Assembly: GCA_013151645.1 (NCBI GenBank)
Contig: JAADHU010000051.1
Location: 174,984-238,983 of the forward strand
Direction: 5' to 3'
Length of the DNA stretch: 64,000 nt
Source: Gammaproteobacteria bacterium
GTDB lineage: Bacteria > Pseudomonadota > Gammaproteobacteria > Steroidobacterales > Woeseiaceae
Of this stretch, positions 10,301 through 18,075 are shown in pieces. A program made the translations under genes and the position numbers. Below the pieces are notes generated by a model, which saw only the letters and a list, made by a program, of their open reading frames with translations, searched no databases and was not told the DNA's origin. How positions within the stretch are numbered: the stretch's first letter is position 1; each line of letters opens with the position of its first letter.

Positions 10301-11373
10301 CGGACTCGCAGATTCCCTTCCGTATCGCTGACAACAAGGCCGACGGCAATCAGCTTGCGGTGCTGGCGCGATTCCGGATCGAACGGCACCTGGATACCTT
10401 TTCGCATGCTGCCATATGTGGTGAGCAATGCTTCAAAATCGTTTTTGTCCTCGACGATGCGGCGATGAATATGCCCCATATGCGGTTCGTTGTGCAGCGC
10501 ACTTCGACCGCCTAGCTGGTGTTCGGCAATACGATCGACATGCCCGCCGATATCACCCGAGATTCGCTCCCGAGCGACCGCTCTGGCAAGTTTCTGGCTA
10601 AGGTAGGGTTGTCCGCCGGTCCAAAAGAAGATGCGATCGAGTGCGCTGCAGACATCTTGCGGAGGCAGGTGGAGCTCGGTCGAAAACACCTCCAGGTCGC
10701 TGCGACTAAAGTCGTCCAAACGCACGGCGTGCATCCGGTCAAACGGTGAAAAAACCTCGTTCGTTACCAGGATTTGCGGATCGCACTCACCGCACAACAC
10801 GAATATGAGACGAGAAAATTCTGGCTCCGTCACCAGTGAATTGTGCGCTGCACGTATACTCGCCAGTAACTCCTGTGCGAAGGGTAGTTCCTCGACGCAC
10901 TCAAGCTCATCGACGAAAACGACCACCGAATGCTTCGTATTCGAAAGAATGGCCTCGTTGTAAAATTCGACCAGGCGCTGCCGATTGCTCAGGATTGACT
11001 TGTCCTGCCACCAGGTTTGCAAATCGAATTTGATGCGCAACTGCCGTAGCAAGCGATATGCAATGCTGTAGTACCAGCGCCCCGAGTCGGCGCCGGCATC
11101 GCGCTCTCCGATTTGCGCCAGATCAAGCGTGGCGACGTGATAGTGGTTATTCTGCAATCGCGCCGATGTCGCCGCGATCAGGCTGGTTTTGCCCGATCGT
11201 GCCGGCGCCAGTACATGAGCATCATGTCCGGCAGTGATGGCATTGTAGAGCACCTCATCCGCCTTTCGGTGGATGTAACCGGCACGCACGGCATGCAACG
11301 GTGGGCCAACGGTGAAGAATTCGGCCTCCGCTTTGGCCGACTCCTTGCTGATTCGATCCTGGTTGTCTGCCAT
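7327..11373 (-). CDS. AAA/STAND-like NTPase with membrane segment, P-domain and WD40 propeller
   Basis: A 1348-residue protein. Residues 1-350 form an AAA-like NTPase with Walker A APARSGKTS (about 56-64) and Walker B VVFVDELE (about 151-158). One hydrophobic helix (about 383-403) follows. Residues about 590-685 match a proprotein-convertase P-domain, recognisable by its end, GTWTLSVRDETPGTSG then AWNLRLNG. From about 705 onward come WD40 blades such as VVSLAFSHDGSLIASAGERG and VRIWDAVSGL. The likely topology is a cytoplasmic NTPase and an extracytoplasmic sensor, which is inferred. The ATG at 11373 is preferred over one 30 bases upstream because AGGTGAG lies just before it. It stands alone and its function is unknown. 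Confidence 0.88.
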   Translation of the reverse strand: MADNQDRISKESAKAEAEFFTVGPPLHAVRAGYIHRKADEVLYNAITAGHDAHVLAPARSGKTSLIAATSARLQNNHYHVATLDLAQIGERDAGADSGRWYYSIAYRLLRQLRIKFDLQTWWQDKSILSNRQRLVEFYNEAILSNTKHSVVVFVDELECVEELPFAQELLASIRAAHNSLVTEPEFSRLIFVLCGECDPQILVTNEVFSPFDRMHAVRLDDFSRSDLEVFSTELHLPPQDVCSALDRIFFWTGGQPYLSQKLARAVARERISGDIGGHVDRIAEHQLGGRSALHNEPHMGHIHRRIVEDKNDFEALLTTYGSMRKGIQVPFDPESRQHRKLIAVGLVVSDTEGNLRVRNRLYASVFTARWANENLPIRWQGPVRAAALLITLIAIPFWYTQLLPRPYVRVLTSPTLPLTVIEDAYVNYRSFPGHVQSANRLYANVLETRSREVTDIIALGEIIESSRGVPMRARFADAVTADFWDRQVRRALREQRRDDALLASLQSLVLSTPRRRRLAATLVGDDYPRLIATAAREGVERRLFDPENELLTMVDGARLSQWAMINDRLERRDSWTISALEIAPLVRRVVVDRRALVSRISLSVNVEHARLDDLRIRLIAPSGRAVAIDFEQSASSENDEIRFAEGVLDALIGEPLAGTWTLSVRDETPGTSGHLMAWNLRLNGQAIVEDFERGLDIPEPVERASDNIWFSRNGRYAIARAPQIDGARLWDLVHAQPARTIAVPASESVLGLSATAQYLVTIAQDTVHLWDTMSGLRAVELKTGLSTYSQLTADGRSLLVSRSNEGETIFDLWSLESATRVASLSIAGIPALVSLDRAGIRLAVADYDRAVRIWDFRSGELLSQLDLHEQASSIELSPGGDALGVVHGEHGVSLWKVSQFDRPLFTKKSIAEWQFAFSPSGRLFIAGDSQKGFQLYRTADSVATGPLLGSGLSSDPGTLLSFSSNERAIVTADVTGLARFWRVPTMSALHEVNGSMGKGSTHQPWRESEDTVAVISPGGQRLAIGDDDGHVHIVSVGSREKRLADNSDELNFLGHRSAVVSLAFSHDGSLIASAGERGTVRIWDAVSGLPRPYHASASTNAIDLLRFSRSGRRLAILSGQSVSIMDVETGAVLAHIELGEMHADMVYVDEEQLYLAGTSGMLRRVFSDQLGNWSLGNVWQGRVPLQRIELSVARQLLVLVDAESTALVFDIKSGRIGQQSLQLPGPINDVLFSPGDSRVLLRTSRWIHRADVSRAGITWESALRAPQALRGSRMAFDDRVEPQESHGAVDGRSAVGPGDHVLSLARDAGFIELVNLYFSYSEGPILFGSRDELLEQWREKLGRGDELE

Positions 11374-11545
11374 TCGACTCACCTGCCGGCGTTTGCCCTG
11401 CATCCGGTAATATCGTAGCAGAAATAGATACCCGGCTTGCCCCGAAACTTTTGACTCATAGCTGAAGTCGGTATGCCAAGTAACTCGAAGACAGCGTAGT
11501 TGACGTGCGATATACTCCTCGCCCGATATTGAGGAGGTCTGCGCA

Positions 11546-11794
11546 GTGGAGTTTTGTCATCAACATAATCTGGTCAGACCGGATACTGCCGGCGCCGAAC
11601 GACCGTTTGGTATTAAAGTCTCACTACCGCCCGGAGACACGTTTGAACGTCTTTTGGGCCGTGATTGGGAACGGCTCCATTGGTACGCCACTGAAGCACA
11701 GCGCGATCTTGCGTTCCAGCAAATGGCCAGTCGGCACGGCTACTACCGCAGCACCGATACAGCCACCCAGGTTCTCGAAAAGTTATGCCGTTGA
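11546..11794 (+). CDS. Hypothetical 82-residue protein
   Basis: A short soluble protein with no recognised family. A strong ribosome binding site (GAGGAGGT at 11531-11538) sits eight bases before the GTG start, which supports translation. The product begins MEFCHQHNLVRPD and is rich in aromatic and charged residues. The next small gene begins 45 bases later and isocitrate dehydrogenase follows, so the three may be co-transcribed. No signal peptide or membrane segment is seen. Confidence 0.7.
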   Translation: MEFCHQHNLVRPDTAGAERPFGIKVSLPPGDTFERLLGRDWERLHWYATEAQRDLAFQQMASRHGYYRSTDTATQVLEKLCR

Positions 11795-11839
11795 GACCGC
11801 AGCGTCGTCACTAACCATTACCAACAGAGCGAATAACCC

Positions 11840-12037
11840 ATGGCAGACCCAAAATGTCCGGCTTGTTCTGCAAGCGGAATTGACAAAATCGTATCGACAC
11901 CCAGCGTCGAAAAATCACGTGAAAATACACCCTGGTTCTACGTTTCTCATTGCGATGAGTGCGGCCACGTGTATGGAACTTTCACCAAACATGTATTTGG
12001 CCGTAGCGGTCCGCAGCTCATCGTAGATCGCAAATAG
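11840..12037 (+). CDS. Small zinc-ribbon protein
   Basis: A 65-residue protein with two paired-cysteine knuckles, CPAC near residue 6 and CDEC near residue 38, spaced as in a single zinc ribbon. No other domain is present. It lies 26 bases before the isocitrate dehydrogenase gene on the same strand. The metal-binding reading follows from the cysteine pattern; the partner or nucleic-acid target is unknown. Confidence 0.72.
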   Translation: MADPKCPACSASGIDKIVSTPSVEKSRENTPWFYVSHCDECGHVYGTFTKHVFGRSGPQLIVDRK

Positions 12038-12063
12038 CCCGGCCGGGAAACGCAAGGAAGACC

Positions 12064-14295
12064 ATGAGTACAGCAAAAATTATCTATACGGAAACTGACG
12101 AAGCGCCGGCACTGGCCACCTACTCGTTCTTGCCTATTGTCCAGGCATTTACGCAGCCCGCCGGAATTAACGTAAGAACCAGCGACATCTCGCTTGCGGC
12201 CAGAATCATGGCGAATTTCCCGGCGTATCTCTCTGCGGAGCAGCAACGGCCGGACACACTCGCCGAGCTCGGCGCGCTGACGCAGGTAGCCGACGCAAAT
12301 ATCATCAAGTTACCCAACATCAGTGCTTCGATTCCGCAGCTCCAGGCGGCCATTGCTGAATTGCAATCACAAGGTATCGGTATCCCGGATTACCCGGAAG
12401 AACCGCAGGATGAAGCGCAACGAAAAGTCCAGAAACAGTATTCGAAAGTGCTCGGCAGTGCTGTCAATCCGGTTCTCCGGGAAGGCAATTCGGACCGACG
12501 TGTGGCGGCACCGGTCAAACAGTATGCGAAGGACCACCCGCACTCGATGGGCGCGTGGTCAGGCGACTCCGCGACGCATGTTGCACATATGAGCGACGGC
12601 GACTTTTATGGCAGCGAGCAATCTGCGTTTATCCCGGAGGCCGGCAACCTCAGCATAGAATTGACCGACGGTGAGCATCAGGTAACGGTACTTCGAGAAG
12701 GCATCGCCGTGCTGAAAGACGAGGTGATTGATGCGGCGGTCATGAGTTGCCAGGCGCTGCGGGCATTTTTTGCCGCCGAAACGGATGCCGCGAAAGACGA
12801 TGATATTCTGCTGTCATTGCACCTGAAAGCCACCATGATGAAGGTTTCGGATCCCATCATGTTCGGCCATGCCGTTACCATCTATTACAAAGACGTATTT
12901 GACAAATACGCAGAACTGTTCGATTCGATTGGCGTTGATGCGAATAACGGCATTGGCGATGTATACGCGAAAATCGAAGACCTCCCGGTTGAGCAACGCG
13001 CCGCAATAGTAGCTGATATTGAGGCCGTATACGTATCCCGCCCGGCCCTTGCCATGGTGGACTCGGACAAGGGAATAACCAATCTGCACGTGCCGAGCAA
13101 TATCATCATCGATGCGTCCATGCCGGCTGCAGTTCGCGCCTCAGGCAAGATGTGGGGGCCCGACGGTGAACTGCACGACACGAAAGCCATGATTCCTGAT
13201 CGGTGTTACGCCGGCATCTACCAGGAAGTAATCGAATTCTGTCGCCAGCACGGTGCATTTGATGTGACCACCATGGGCAACGTGAGCAACATTGGATTGA
13301 TGGCACAAAAGGCGGAAGAGTACGGGTCTCACGATAAGACGTTCGAGATACCGGCAGACGGCACCGTGCGCGTCAGGAACGCATCGGGCGATGTCCTGCT
13401 GGAACACACGGTAGTGAAAGGCGATATCTGGCGTATGTGCCAGACACGGGATTTGCCGATTCGGGACTGGGTAAAGCTAACCGTAAATCGTGCCAGGGCG
13501 ACCGGCTTACCGGCACTTTTCTGGCTTGATGACCAACGCGCACATGACAGAAACCTGATCGAAAAAGTACGGCAATATTTGCTCGAACATGACACGGACG
13601 AGCTGGACATTCGTATTCTCTCGCCCGTCGAAGCGATGCGCACCACGCTTGAGCGGGTCAGGGATGGCCAGGACACCATTTCGGTCACCGGCAACGTTCT
13701 GCGCGATTATCTGACGGATTTGTTCCCGATCCTGGAACTGGGTACCAGCGCCAAGATGTTGTCGATCGTGCCACTTCTGGCCGGTGGCGGCCTGTACGAA
13801 ACCGGTGCCGGAGGGTCGGCGCCGAAGCATGTACAGCAGTTCGTACAGGAAGGTCATTTACGCTGGGATTCGCTCGGCGAGTTTCTCGCCCTCGCCGTCT
13901 CGCTGGAGGATTTTGCCGATAAAAACGGCAATGACAAGGCTATGGTCGTGGCGAACGCGCTGGATCGAGCCAACGAAAAATACCTGTCGAGCAACAAATC
14001 CCCGTCACGGAAAGTGGGCGAACTCGATAATCGGGGCAGCCATTTTTACCTTGCGATGTACTGGGCAGAAGCGCTGGCTGAGCAGTCGACCGACACCACG
14101 CTGCGCGACCTTTTTGCCGGGGCCGCCGATCAACTGGCGAATAACGAAGCGACGATTATTGACGAACTCGCTGCCGCCCAGGGACAACCGGTCGATATTG
14201 GTGGCTACTACAACCCGGATCGGCAGCTTGTCATGCAGTCGATGCGACCGAGTCCGACCCTGAATGCCATTATCGATTCGATCGGAAAGCCTTGA
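12064..14295 (+). CDS. icd: Monomeric NADP-dependent isocitrate dehydrogenase
   Basis: A 743-residue enzyme of the monomeric (type II) family, which is normally about 740 residues and unrelated in length to the 415-residue dimeric Icd. It oxidatively decarboxylates isocitrate to 2-oxoglutarate with NADP+ in the TCA cycle. Family hallmarks seen are the opening [20 protein letters not shown], the [20 protein letters not shown] region and the [17 protein letters not shown] segment near the C-terminus. A good ribosome binding site (AAGGAAG) precedes the ATG. Full length, with no sign of damage. Confidence 0.97.
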   Translation: MSTAKIIYTETDEAPALATYSFLPIVQAFTQPAGINVRTSDISLAARIMANFPAYLSAEQQRPDTLAELGALTQVADANIIKLPNISASIPQLQAAIAELQSQGIGIPDYPEEPQDEAQRKVQKQYSKVLGSAVNPVLREGNSDRRVAAPVKQYAKDHPHSMGAWSGDSATHVAHMSDGDFYGSEQSAFIPEAGNLSIELTDGEHQVTVLREGIAVLKDEVIDAAVMSCQALRAFFAAETDAAKDDDILLSLHLKATMMKVSDPIMFGHAVTIYYKDVFDKYAELFDSIGVDANNGIGDVYAKIEDLPVEQRAAIVADIEAVYVSRPALAMVDSDKGITNLHVPSNIIIDASMPAAVRASGKMWGPDGELHDTKAMIPDRCYAGIYQEVIEFCRQHGAFDVTTMGNVSNIGLMAQKAEEYGSHDKTFEIPADGTVRVRNASGDVLLEHTVVKGDIWRMCQTRDLPIRDWVKLTVNRARATGLPALFWLDDQRAHDRNLIEKVRQYLLEHDTDELDIRILSPVEAMRTTLERVRDGQDTISVTGNVLRDYLTDLFPILELGTSAKMLSIVPLLAGGGLYETGAGGSAPKHVQQFVQEGHLRWDSLGEFLALAVSLEDFADKNGNDKAMVVANALDRANEKYLSSNKSPSRKVGELDNRGSHFYLAMYWAEALAEQSTDTTLRDLFAGAADQLANNEATIIDELAAAQGQPVDIGGYYNPDRQLVMQSMRPSPTLNAIIDSIGKP

Positions 14296-14357
14296 TTCCG
14301 ATCGGCCTTGCCAGCCCGAAATGACAACTTTTGTATTAGTAGTGCTAAGGAAGAATG

Positions 14358-15620
14358 AGGACACCCAAGAAATAGTCTGAAATGATGAAAATTGCTCATT
14401 TTGTGTCGCTGCGATTCAACGTGGAATAGTTTGTACTAGGCAACGTCAACCTACGGAAAGGCATCAACATGACGATTGCACGCAGTCAGCAAATCAGCCT
14501 CGACCATACGCCGTATTATCATTGCACCACACGCTGCGTTCGACGCGCATTTCTCTGTGGCGAAGATCGCTACAGCGGCAAAAACTTTGACCATCGCCGG
14601 CAGTGGATAGAGAAGCGTCTGATCGACCTGTCTCGAGTATTCGCGATCGATTTATTGGCCTACGCGGTGATGAGTAACCATTATCACGTCGTAGTCCGCA
14701 TCAATACGGAGAAAGCAGACAGTTGGGATGACGCCGATATCATCGAACGATGGGGACGCATCTACTCCCTACCCGAAGGCGACGTCCGTCGTGCCGATAT
14801 TGACCTTTGGCGCTCGCGCCTGGCAAATCTCAGTTGGTACATGCGCTGTATCAACGAGAACCTGGCGCGGCGCGCAAATCGAGAAGACCGGTGCACGGGG
14901 CGTTTTTGGGAAGGTCGCTTCAAGTCACAGGCTTTGCTGGATGAGGCCGCATTGATCAAATGTATGGCCTACGTTGATCTGAATCCGATCAGAGCAAAAA
15001 CGGCTCGAACCCCGGAATCATCGGCGCACACATCCATTCGATCACGCATCGCCGGCGTCAGCGGGCACTTGGCACCCTTTGTTTCCAATCACAACGCCCG
15101 GACACAACCCGTGCCGATTCGCTATGCAGACTACTTGCGGTTGCTCGATCATACCGGGCGGGCCCTGCGGTGCGGCGCGCGTGAGGTCGTTCCAGCACAC
15201 CTGGTACCGATATTGGAAAGCCTGGGCGTGGAACCGACGGGCTGGCTGCGGGAGATGCAGAATTACGGTCGCTGGTATTACAGAGCCGTAGGACCCATGC
15301 AATTGATGAGAAGCTATTGCGAACATCTTGGCCGAAAATGGTTGAAGGGCACCGGTAGGGTTTTGACCTGTACGGAATAATTGCCGATTCAAGCTAGTCG
15401 AGGGTGGTGTTGTTCAACGACAATCGATCGACAACGTCAATCTCAGCATCGCTAAATCCGGGTCCGGCTCATCAAGTTCGGAACCAGCTCCCGAGCGCCA
15501 ACTGCGTATGAAGGCATACGGCAGTGTCCCAAACACACGCCGCTGAATTCACTCCTGTAAATGATGGATGTCCTCAATAATTCACTGAATTTGCTGCTCC
15601 TGAATCTTGGTGGGTGTCCT
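14358..15620 (+). mobile_element. RAYT transposase element bounded by inverted AGGACACCC / GGGTGTCCT
   Basis: The transposase gene is flanked by AGGACACCC at 14358-14366 and its exact reverse complement GGGTGTCCT at 15612-15620. A related GATGTCCTC is at 15568-15576. Just inside and outside the right end there is a direct repeat of about 23 bases beginning CTGAATTT (15585-15608 and 15619-15641). The 200-280 bases on either side of the gene hold no other coding sequence. The element limits are inferred from these motifs only; no target-site duplication was identified. Confidence 0.5.
14469..15380 (+). CDS. REP-associated tyrosine transposase (Y1_Tnp, IS200-like)
   Basis: A 303-residue single-strand DNA transposase of the Y1/HUH class. 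The metal-binding motif is HYH at residues 71-73 within MSNHYHVVV, and the nucleophile tyrosine is Y168 in AYVDLNPIRA. GRFWEGRFKSQALLDE, typical of the family, lies between them. RAYT enzymes usually mobilise short REP palindromes rather than their own gene. It is longer than compact RAYTs (about 150-220 residues) owing to a C-terminal extension of unknown role. The gene is intact. Confidence 0.92.
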   Translation: MTIARSQQISLDHTPYYHCTTRCVRRAFLCGEDRYSGKNFDHRRQWIEKRLIDLSRVFAIDLLAYAVMSNHYHVVVRINTEKADSWDDADIIERWGRIYSLPEGDVRRADIDLWRSRLANLSWYMRCINENLARRANREDRCTGRFWEGRFKSQALLDEAALIKCMAYVDLNPIRAKTARTPESSAHTSIRSRIAGVSGHLAPFVSNHNARTQPVPIRYADYLRLLDHTGRALRCGAREVVPAHLVPILESLGVEPTGWLREMQNYGRWYYRAVGPMQLMRSYCEHLGRKWLKGTGRVLTCTE

Positions 15621-15660
15621 GAATTTTGCTGCTGAATTCTTGTCGTTAATGTGTGAGCCG

Positions 15661-16020
15661 TTACTGTTCCCCAAGAGACTGCTTGCCCCACTTGCACATA
15701 GCATTGAAGATGGGTTTAAGTGACCGACCGGTCTCGGTAAGGCTGTATTCAACGTGCGGTGGTACCACTGGAAACACCTTGCGATGCACGACACCGGCTG
15801 CCTCCAATTCGCGAAGCTGAGTGGTCAGCATCTTTTGCGTTATGTTCGGCAGCAATTTCCTTAGCTCACCGAAACGCTTGGTGCCGTCGGTTAGTTGCCA
15901 GACAATCGGAATTTTCCATTTCCCGCCAATCGTACGCATCGTGTGCTCAATGGGACACCCAACGGAATCGACGCCAGGTACACGGCGTCGCGGATTCAAT
16001 GGCCTGACTTGACGTGACAT
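15661..16020 (-). CDS. HxlR-family transcriptional regulator
   Basis: A 119-residue winged-helix regulator. The HxlR signature is clear: [19 protein letters not shown], then [20 protein letters not shown] (recognition helix) and [12 protein letters not shown] (wing). The conserved cysteine near the N-terminus (Cys22), often redox or electrophile sensing in the family, is present. It is divergent from the glutathione transferase gene with 159 bases between starts and a clear operator there, so it probably represses both itself and that gene. Confidence 0.92.
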   Translation of the reverse strand: MSRQVRPLNPRRRVPGVDSVGCPIEHTMRTIGGKWKIPIVWQLTDGTKRFGELRKLLPNITQKMLTTQLRELEAAGVVHRKVFPVVPPHVEYSLTETGRSLKPIFNAMCKWGKQSLGEQ

Positions 16021-16053
16021 ATTTCTGCTCCCACTTTCGTTGACCGGACATAC

Positions 16054-16075
16054 ATAGTATCTTTTTCAATACTAT
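16054..16075. promoter_or_regulatory. Candidate HxlR operator (ATAGTAT-N8-ATACTAT)
   Basis: A perfect 7-bp inverted repeat with an 8-base spacer in the divergent hxlR/GST promoter region. It overlaps the start of a consensus TATAAT. A further AATACT half-site lies about 15 bases downstream. AT-rich dyads of this size are typical HxlR-family binding sites. Confidence 0.6.
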
Positions 16076-16078
16076 AAT
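16073..16078 (+). promoter_or_regulatory. -10 box (TATAAT) for the glutathione transferase gene
   Basis: A consensus TATAAT lies about 100 bases before the GST start. The -35 position is weak (ATACAT at 16050-16055) and is covered by the dyad, as expected for a repressed or activator-dependent promoter. Confidence 0.45.
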
Positions 16079-16179
16079 ACAAAAACAATACTACTTGTTA
16101 TTATCTTATGTACCGCTTATTCTTTCGCGGAACAATTCGAAAAGCAATCTCAACCGACCGAATAACTGGAATAAACACA

Positions 16180-16842
16180 ATGACAACGACCTTATATTGG
16201 ATCAGCGGTAGCCCGTTCGCCTGGCGCGCGATGCTTGTACTTGAGCACAAGGGAATAAAATACGAGTCACAACGGCTGGATGCATCGAAAGAAGAGCAGA
16301 AAACAGCCGAATTTCTGGCCATCAACCCTCGAGGCAAGGTACCTGCTTTACGCGATAAGGACACAACCATCTACGAGTCACTAGCCATCATGGAGTATCT
16401 GGAACGTATTAAGCCGGAACCCAATTTGTTCGGGTCAAGTGCAAGCGAGTCGGCAGCAGTGAAGCAGTGCATCTGCGAACTCGATAATTACACGCTTCGC
16501 GCGCTGATGGGTATTGTCCAGCCAGTGCTGTTTACCGACGGCACACAAGCATTACCGGATATGAAAGACGCGATCGTCGAGAGCCATCGTGAGTTTCAAT
16601 TCATGGAAGATCGTTTAGCCTCTTCGGACTACCTGGCAAGCGATAGATTGACCGCAGCAGATTTTGCCTTCGTGCCCGCGTTGGAATACGTACTTCGTGC
16701 TGCCGATAAGCAGCAAATTAGCGAGGACGGTTTCGGATTCTCGCCGCTGGGTGAGCGCTACCCCAACATTGCGGCATGGCAGGGACGAATGTCGACAATT
16801 CCCGCTCTCGCCAAAGCCTACCCGCCACACTGGCGCGATTGA
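16180..16842 (+). CDS. Glutathione S-transferase family protein
   Basis: A 220-residue cytosolic GST. The thioredoxin-like N-terminal half starts TTTLYWISGSPFAWRAMLVL, with the catalytic serine expected in SGSPFAW. NPRGKVPALRD and IYESLAIMEYLE form the glutathione-binding site, and a helical C-terminal domain follows. The ATG at 16180 matches the family N-terminus; an in-frame ATG at 16108 lies in the regulatory region. Divergent from the HxlR gene, suggesting induction by an electrophile or oxidant. The substrate cannot be told from sequence. Confidence 0.9.
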   Translation: MTTTLYWISGSPFAWRAMLVLEHKGIKYESQRLDASKEEQKTAEFLAINPRGKVPALRDKDTTIYESLAIMEYLERIKPEPNLFGSSASESAAVKQCICELDNYTLRALMGIVQPVLFTDGTQALPDMKDAIVESHREFQFMEDRLASSDYLASDRLTAADFAFVPALEYVLRAADKQQISEDGFGFSPLGERYPNIAAWQGRMSTIPALAKAYPPHWRD

Positions 16843-16843
16843 C

Positions 16844-16957
16844 GTGCACGACGGGCGCAAAGAGGAAATCGAACCCGCGGTCGTGGTGTTGGCCGTGGTT
16901 CTTGCAGGTGCGCTGCTCGCCACTGTGATATGGGCCGCGGGCAGAACGTTCGCTTAA
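16844..16957 (+). CDS. Possible 37-residue membrane peptide
   Basis: Directly after the GST stop a GTG opens a short frame encoding a charged N-terminus (HDGRKEEIEP) and one hydrophobic helix (AVVVLAVVLAGALLATVIWA). The pattern of short polar start plus one membrane helix suits a small membrane protein. No convincing ribosome binding site is seen, so translation would depend on coupling to the GST gene. Confidence 0.35.
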   Translation: MHDGRKEEIEPAVVVLAVVLAGALLATVIWAAGRTFA

Positions 16958-17040
16958 TCGATCACGTTTCTCGCAGATACTTTCGTCATCGTGCAACTGG
17001 CGTTGACCGGTCGTACCGGCTATCCGATACTGATGATGCT

Positions 17041-18045
17041 ATGAACAATACTTACTCTCTGATCGATTGTATTGGCAACACGCCGCTGATACGGCTCAAC
17101 CGCCTGTCCGATGAAACTGGCTGCGAAATTCTGGGCAAAGCCGAATTCATGAATCCAGGCGGTTCGGTCAAGGACCGAGCGGCGCTGGGTATGATTCAGG
17201 CCGCAATGGACAGCGGTGACCTGGAGCCAGGCGGAACTATTGTCGAGGGGACAGCCGGCAATACCGGTATCGGTCTGGCCCTGGTCGGAAGCGCGCTTGG
17301 GTTTCGTACCGTGATCGTCATGCCAGAGAATCAAAGTGCAGGGAAAATCGATACGCTCAAGGCACACGGCGCAGAGGTACGCCTGATTCCAGCCGTACCG
17401 TACAAGAATCCGGCGCACTTCGTGCACACGTCGGGGCGAATTGCCGATGAGATGAACAGGGAAAAAGCGAACAGCGCCTATTGGACCAACCAATTCGAGA
17501 ATCTCGCAAATCGCGACATTCATGAGAGAACGACCGGAGCGGAAATCTGGGAGCAAACCGACGGCCAGGTTGACGGCTTCGTATGTGCCGCCGGCACTGG
17601 TGGAACGTTGAGCGGCGTCGGGCGCGCGTTAAAAGCGCAGAATCCAGACATCAAGATCGCGTTATCCGACCCCGGCGGTTCAGCTCTTCATCAATACTAT
17701 GCGCACGGTGAACTAAGAATTGAAGGATCATCGATTACCGAAGGAATTGGCAACAGTCGAATCACGGCCAATCTGGACGGTGCACCCATCGATATGAGCT
17801 GGCAAATTCCCGATGTCGAGGCCATTCCCATCGTGTATTCGTTAATTCGCGACGAGGGCCTCGTCCTCGGAGGATCAAGTGGAATAAACGTTGCAGGCGC
17901 GCTTCGACTCGCCGAAGAACTCGGGCCGGGAAGCACGATCGTGACGATCCTGTGTGACTCGGCAACTCGTTATATGGAACGCCTGTTCAATGCCGAATTC
18001 CTGCAGTCGAAAGGACTGAACTTACCTCGCTGGTACCGGGCGTAG
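17041..18045 (+). CDS. Cysteine synthase (O-acetylserine sulfhydrylase family)
   Basis: A 334-residue PLP enzyme of the cysteine synthase/cystathionine beta-synthase fold type II. The PLP lysine is in NPGGSVKDRAA (about residue 44), GTAGNTGIG binds the substrate carboxylate, and GTGGTLSGVG binds the PLP phosphate. It would form cysteine from O-acetylserine and sulfide; a cystathionine synthase-type role is possible because sequence alone separates them poorly. The ATG at 17041 matches the family start (IDCIGNTPLIRL), whereas an in-frame ATG at 16930 adds unconserved residues. Convergent with glpD. Confidence 0.88.
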   Translation: MNNTYSLIDCIGNTPLIRLNRLSDETGCEILGKAEFMNPGGSVKDRAALGMIQAAMDSGDLEPGGTIVEGTAGNTGIGLALVGSALGFRTVIVMPENQSAGKIDTLKAHGAEVRLIPAVPYKNPAHFVHTSGRIADEMNREKANSAYWTNQFENLANRDIHERTTGAEIWEQTDGQVDGFVCAAGTGGTLSGVGRALKAQNPDIKIALSDPGGSALHQYYAHGELRIEGSSITEGIGNSRITANLDGAPIDMSWQIPDVEAIPIVYSLIRDEGLVLGGSSGINVAGALRLAEELGPGSTIVTILCDSATRYMERLFNAEFLQSKGLNLPRWYRA

Positions 18046-18046
18046 C

Positions 18047-18075
18047 GTCACGACCCGTCCCGGACGCTCCTACGA
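18047..18075 (-). repeat. REP-like sequence with GTAG tetranucleotide
   Basis: On the minus strand this reads GTAGGAGCGTCCGGGACGG followed by a TCGTGAC end, the layout of REP sequences (GTAG head followed by an imperfect palindrome GAGCG...CG-GAC). It lies exactly between the convergent cysteine synthase and glpD stops, and the glpD TAG stop is part of the GTAG. Only one copy was noticed in the window, so its link to the RAYT at 14.5 kb is inferred. Confidence 0.45.
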
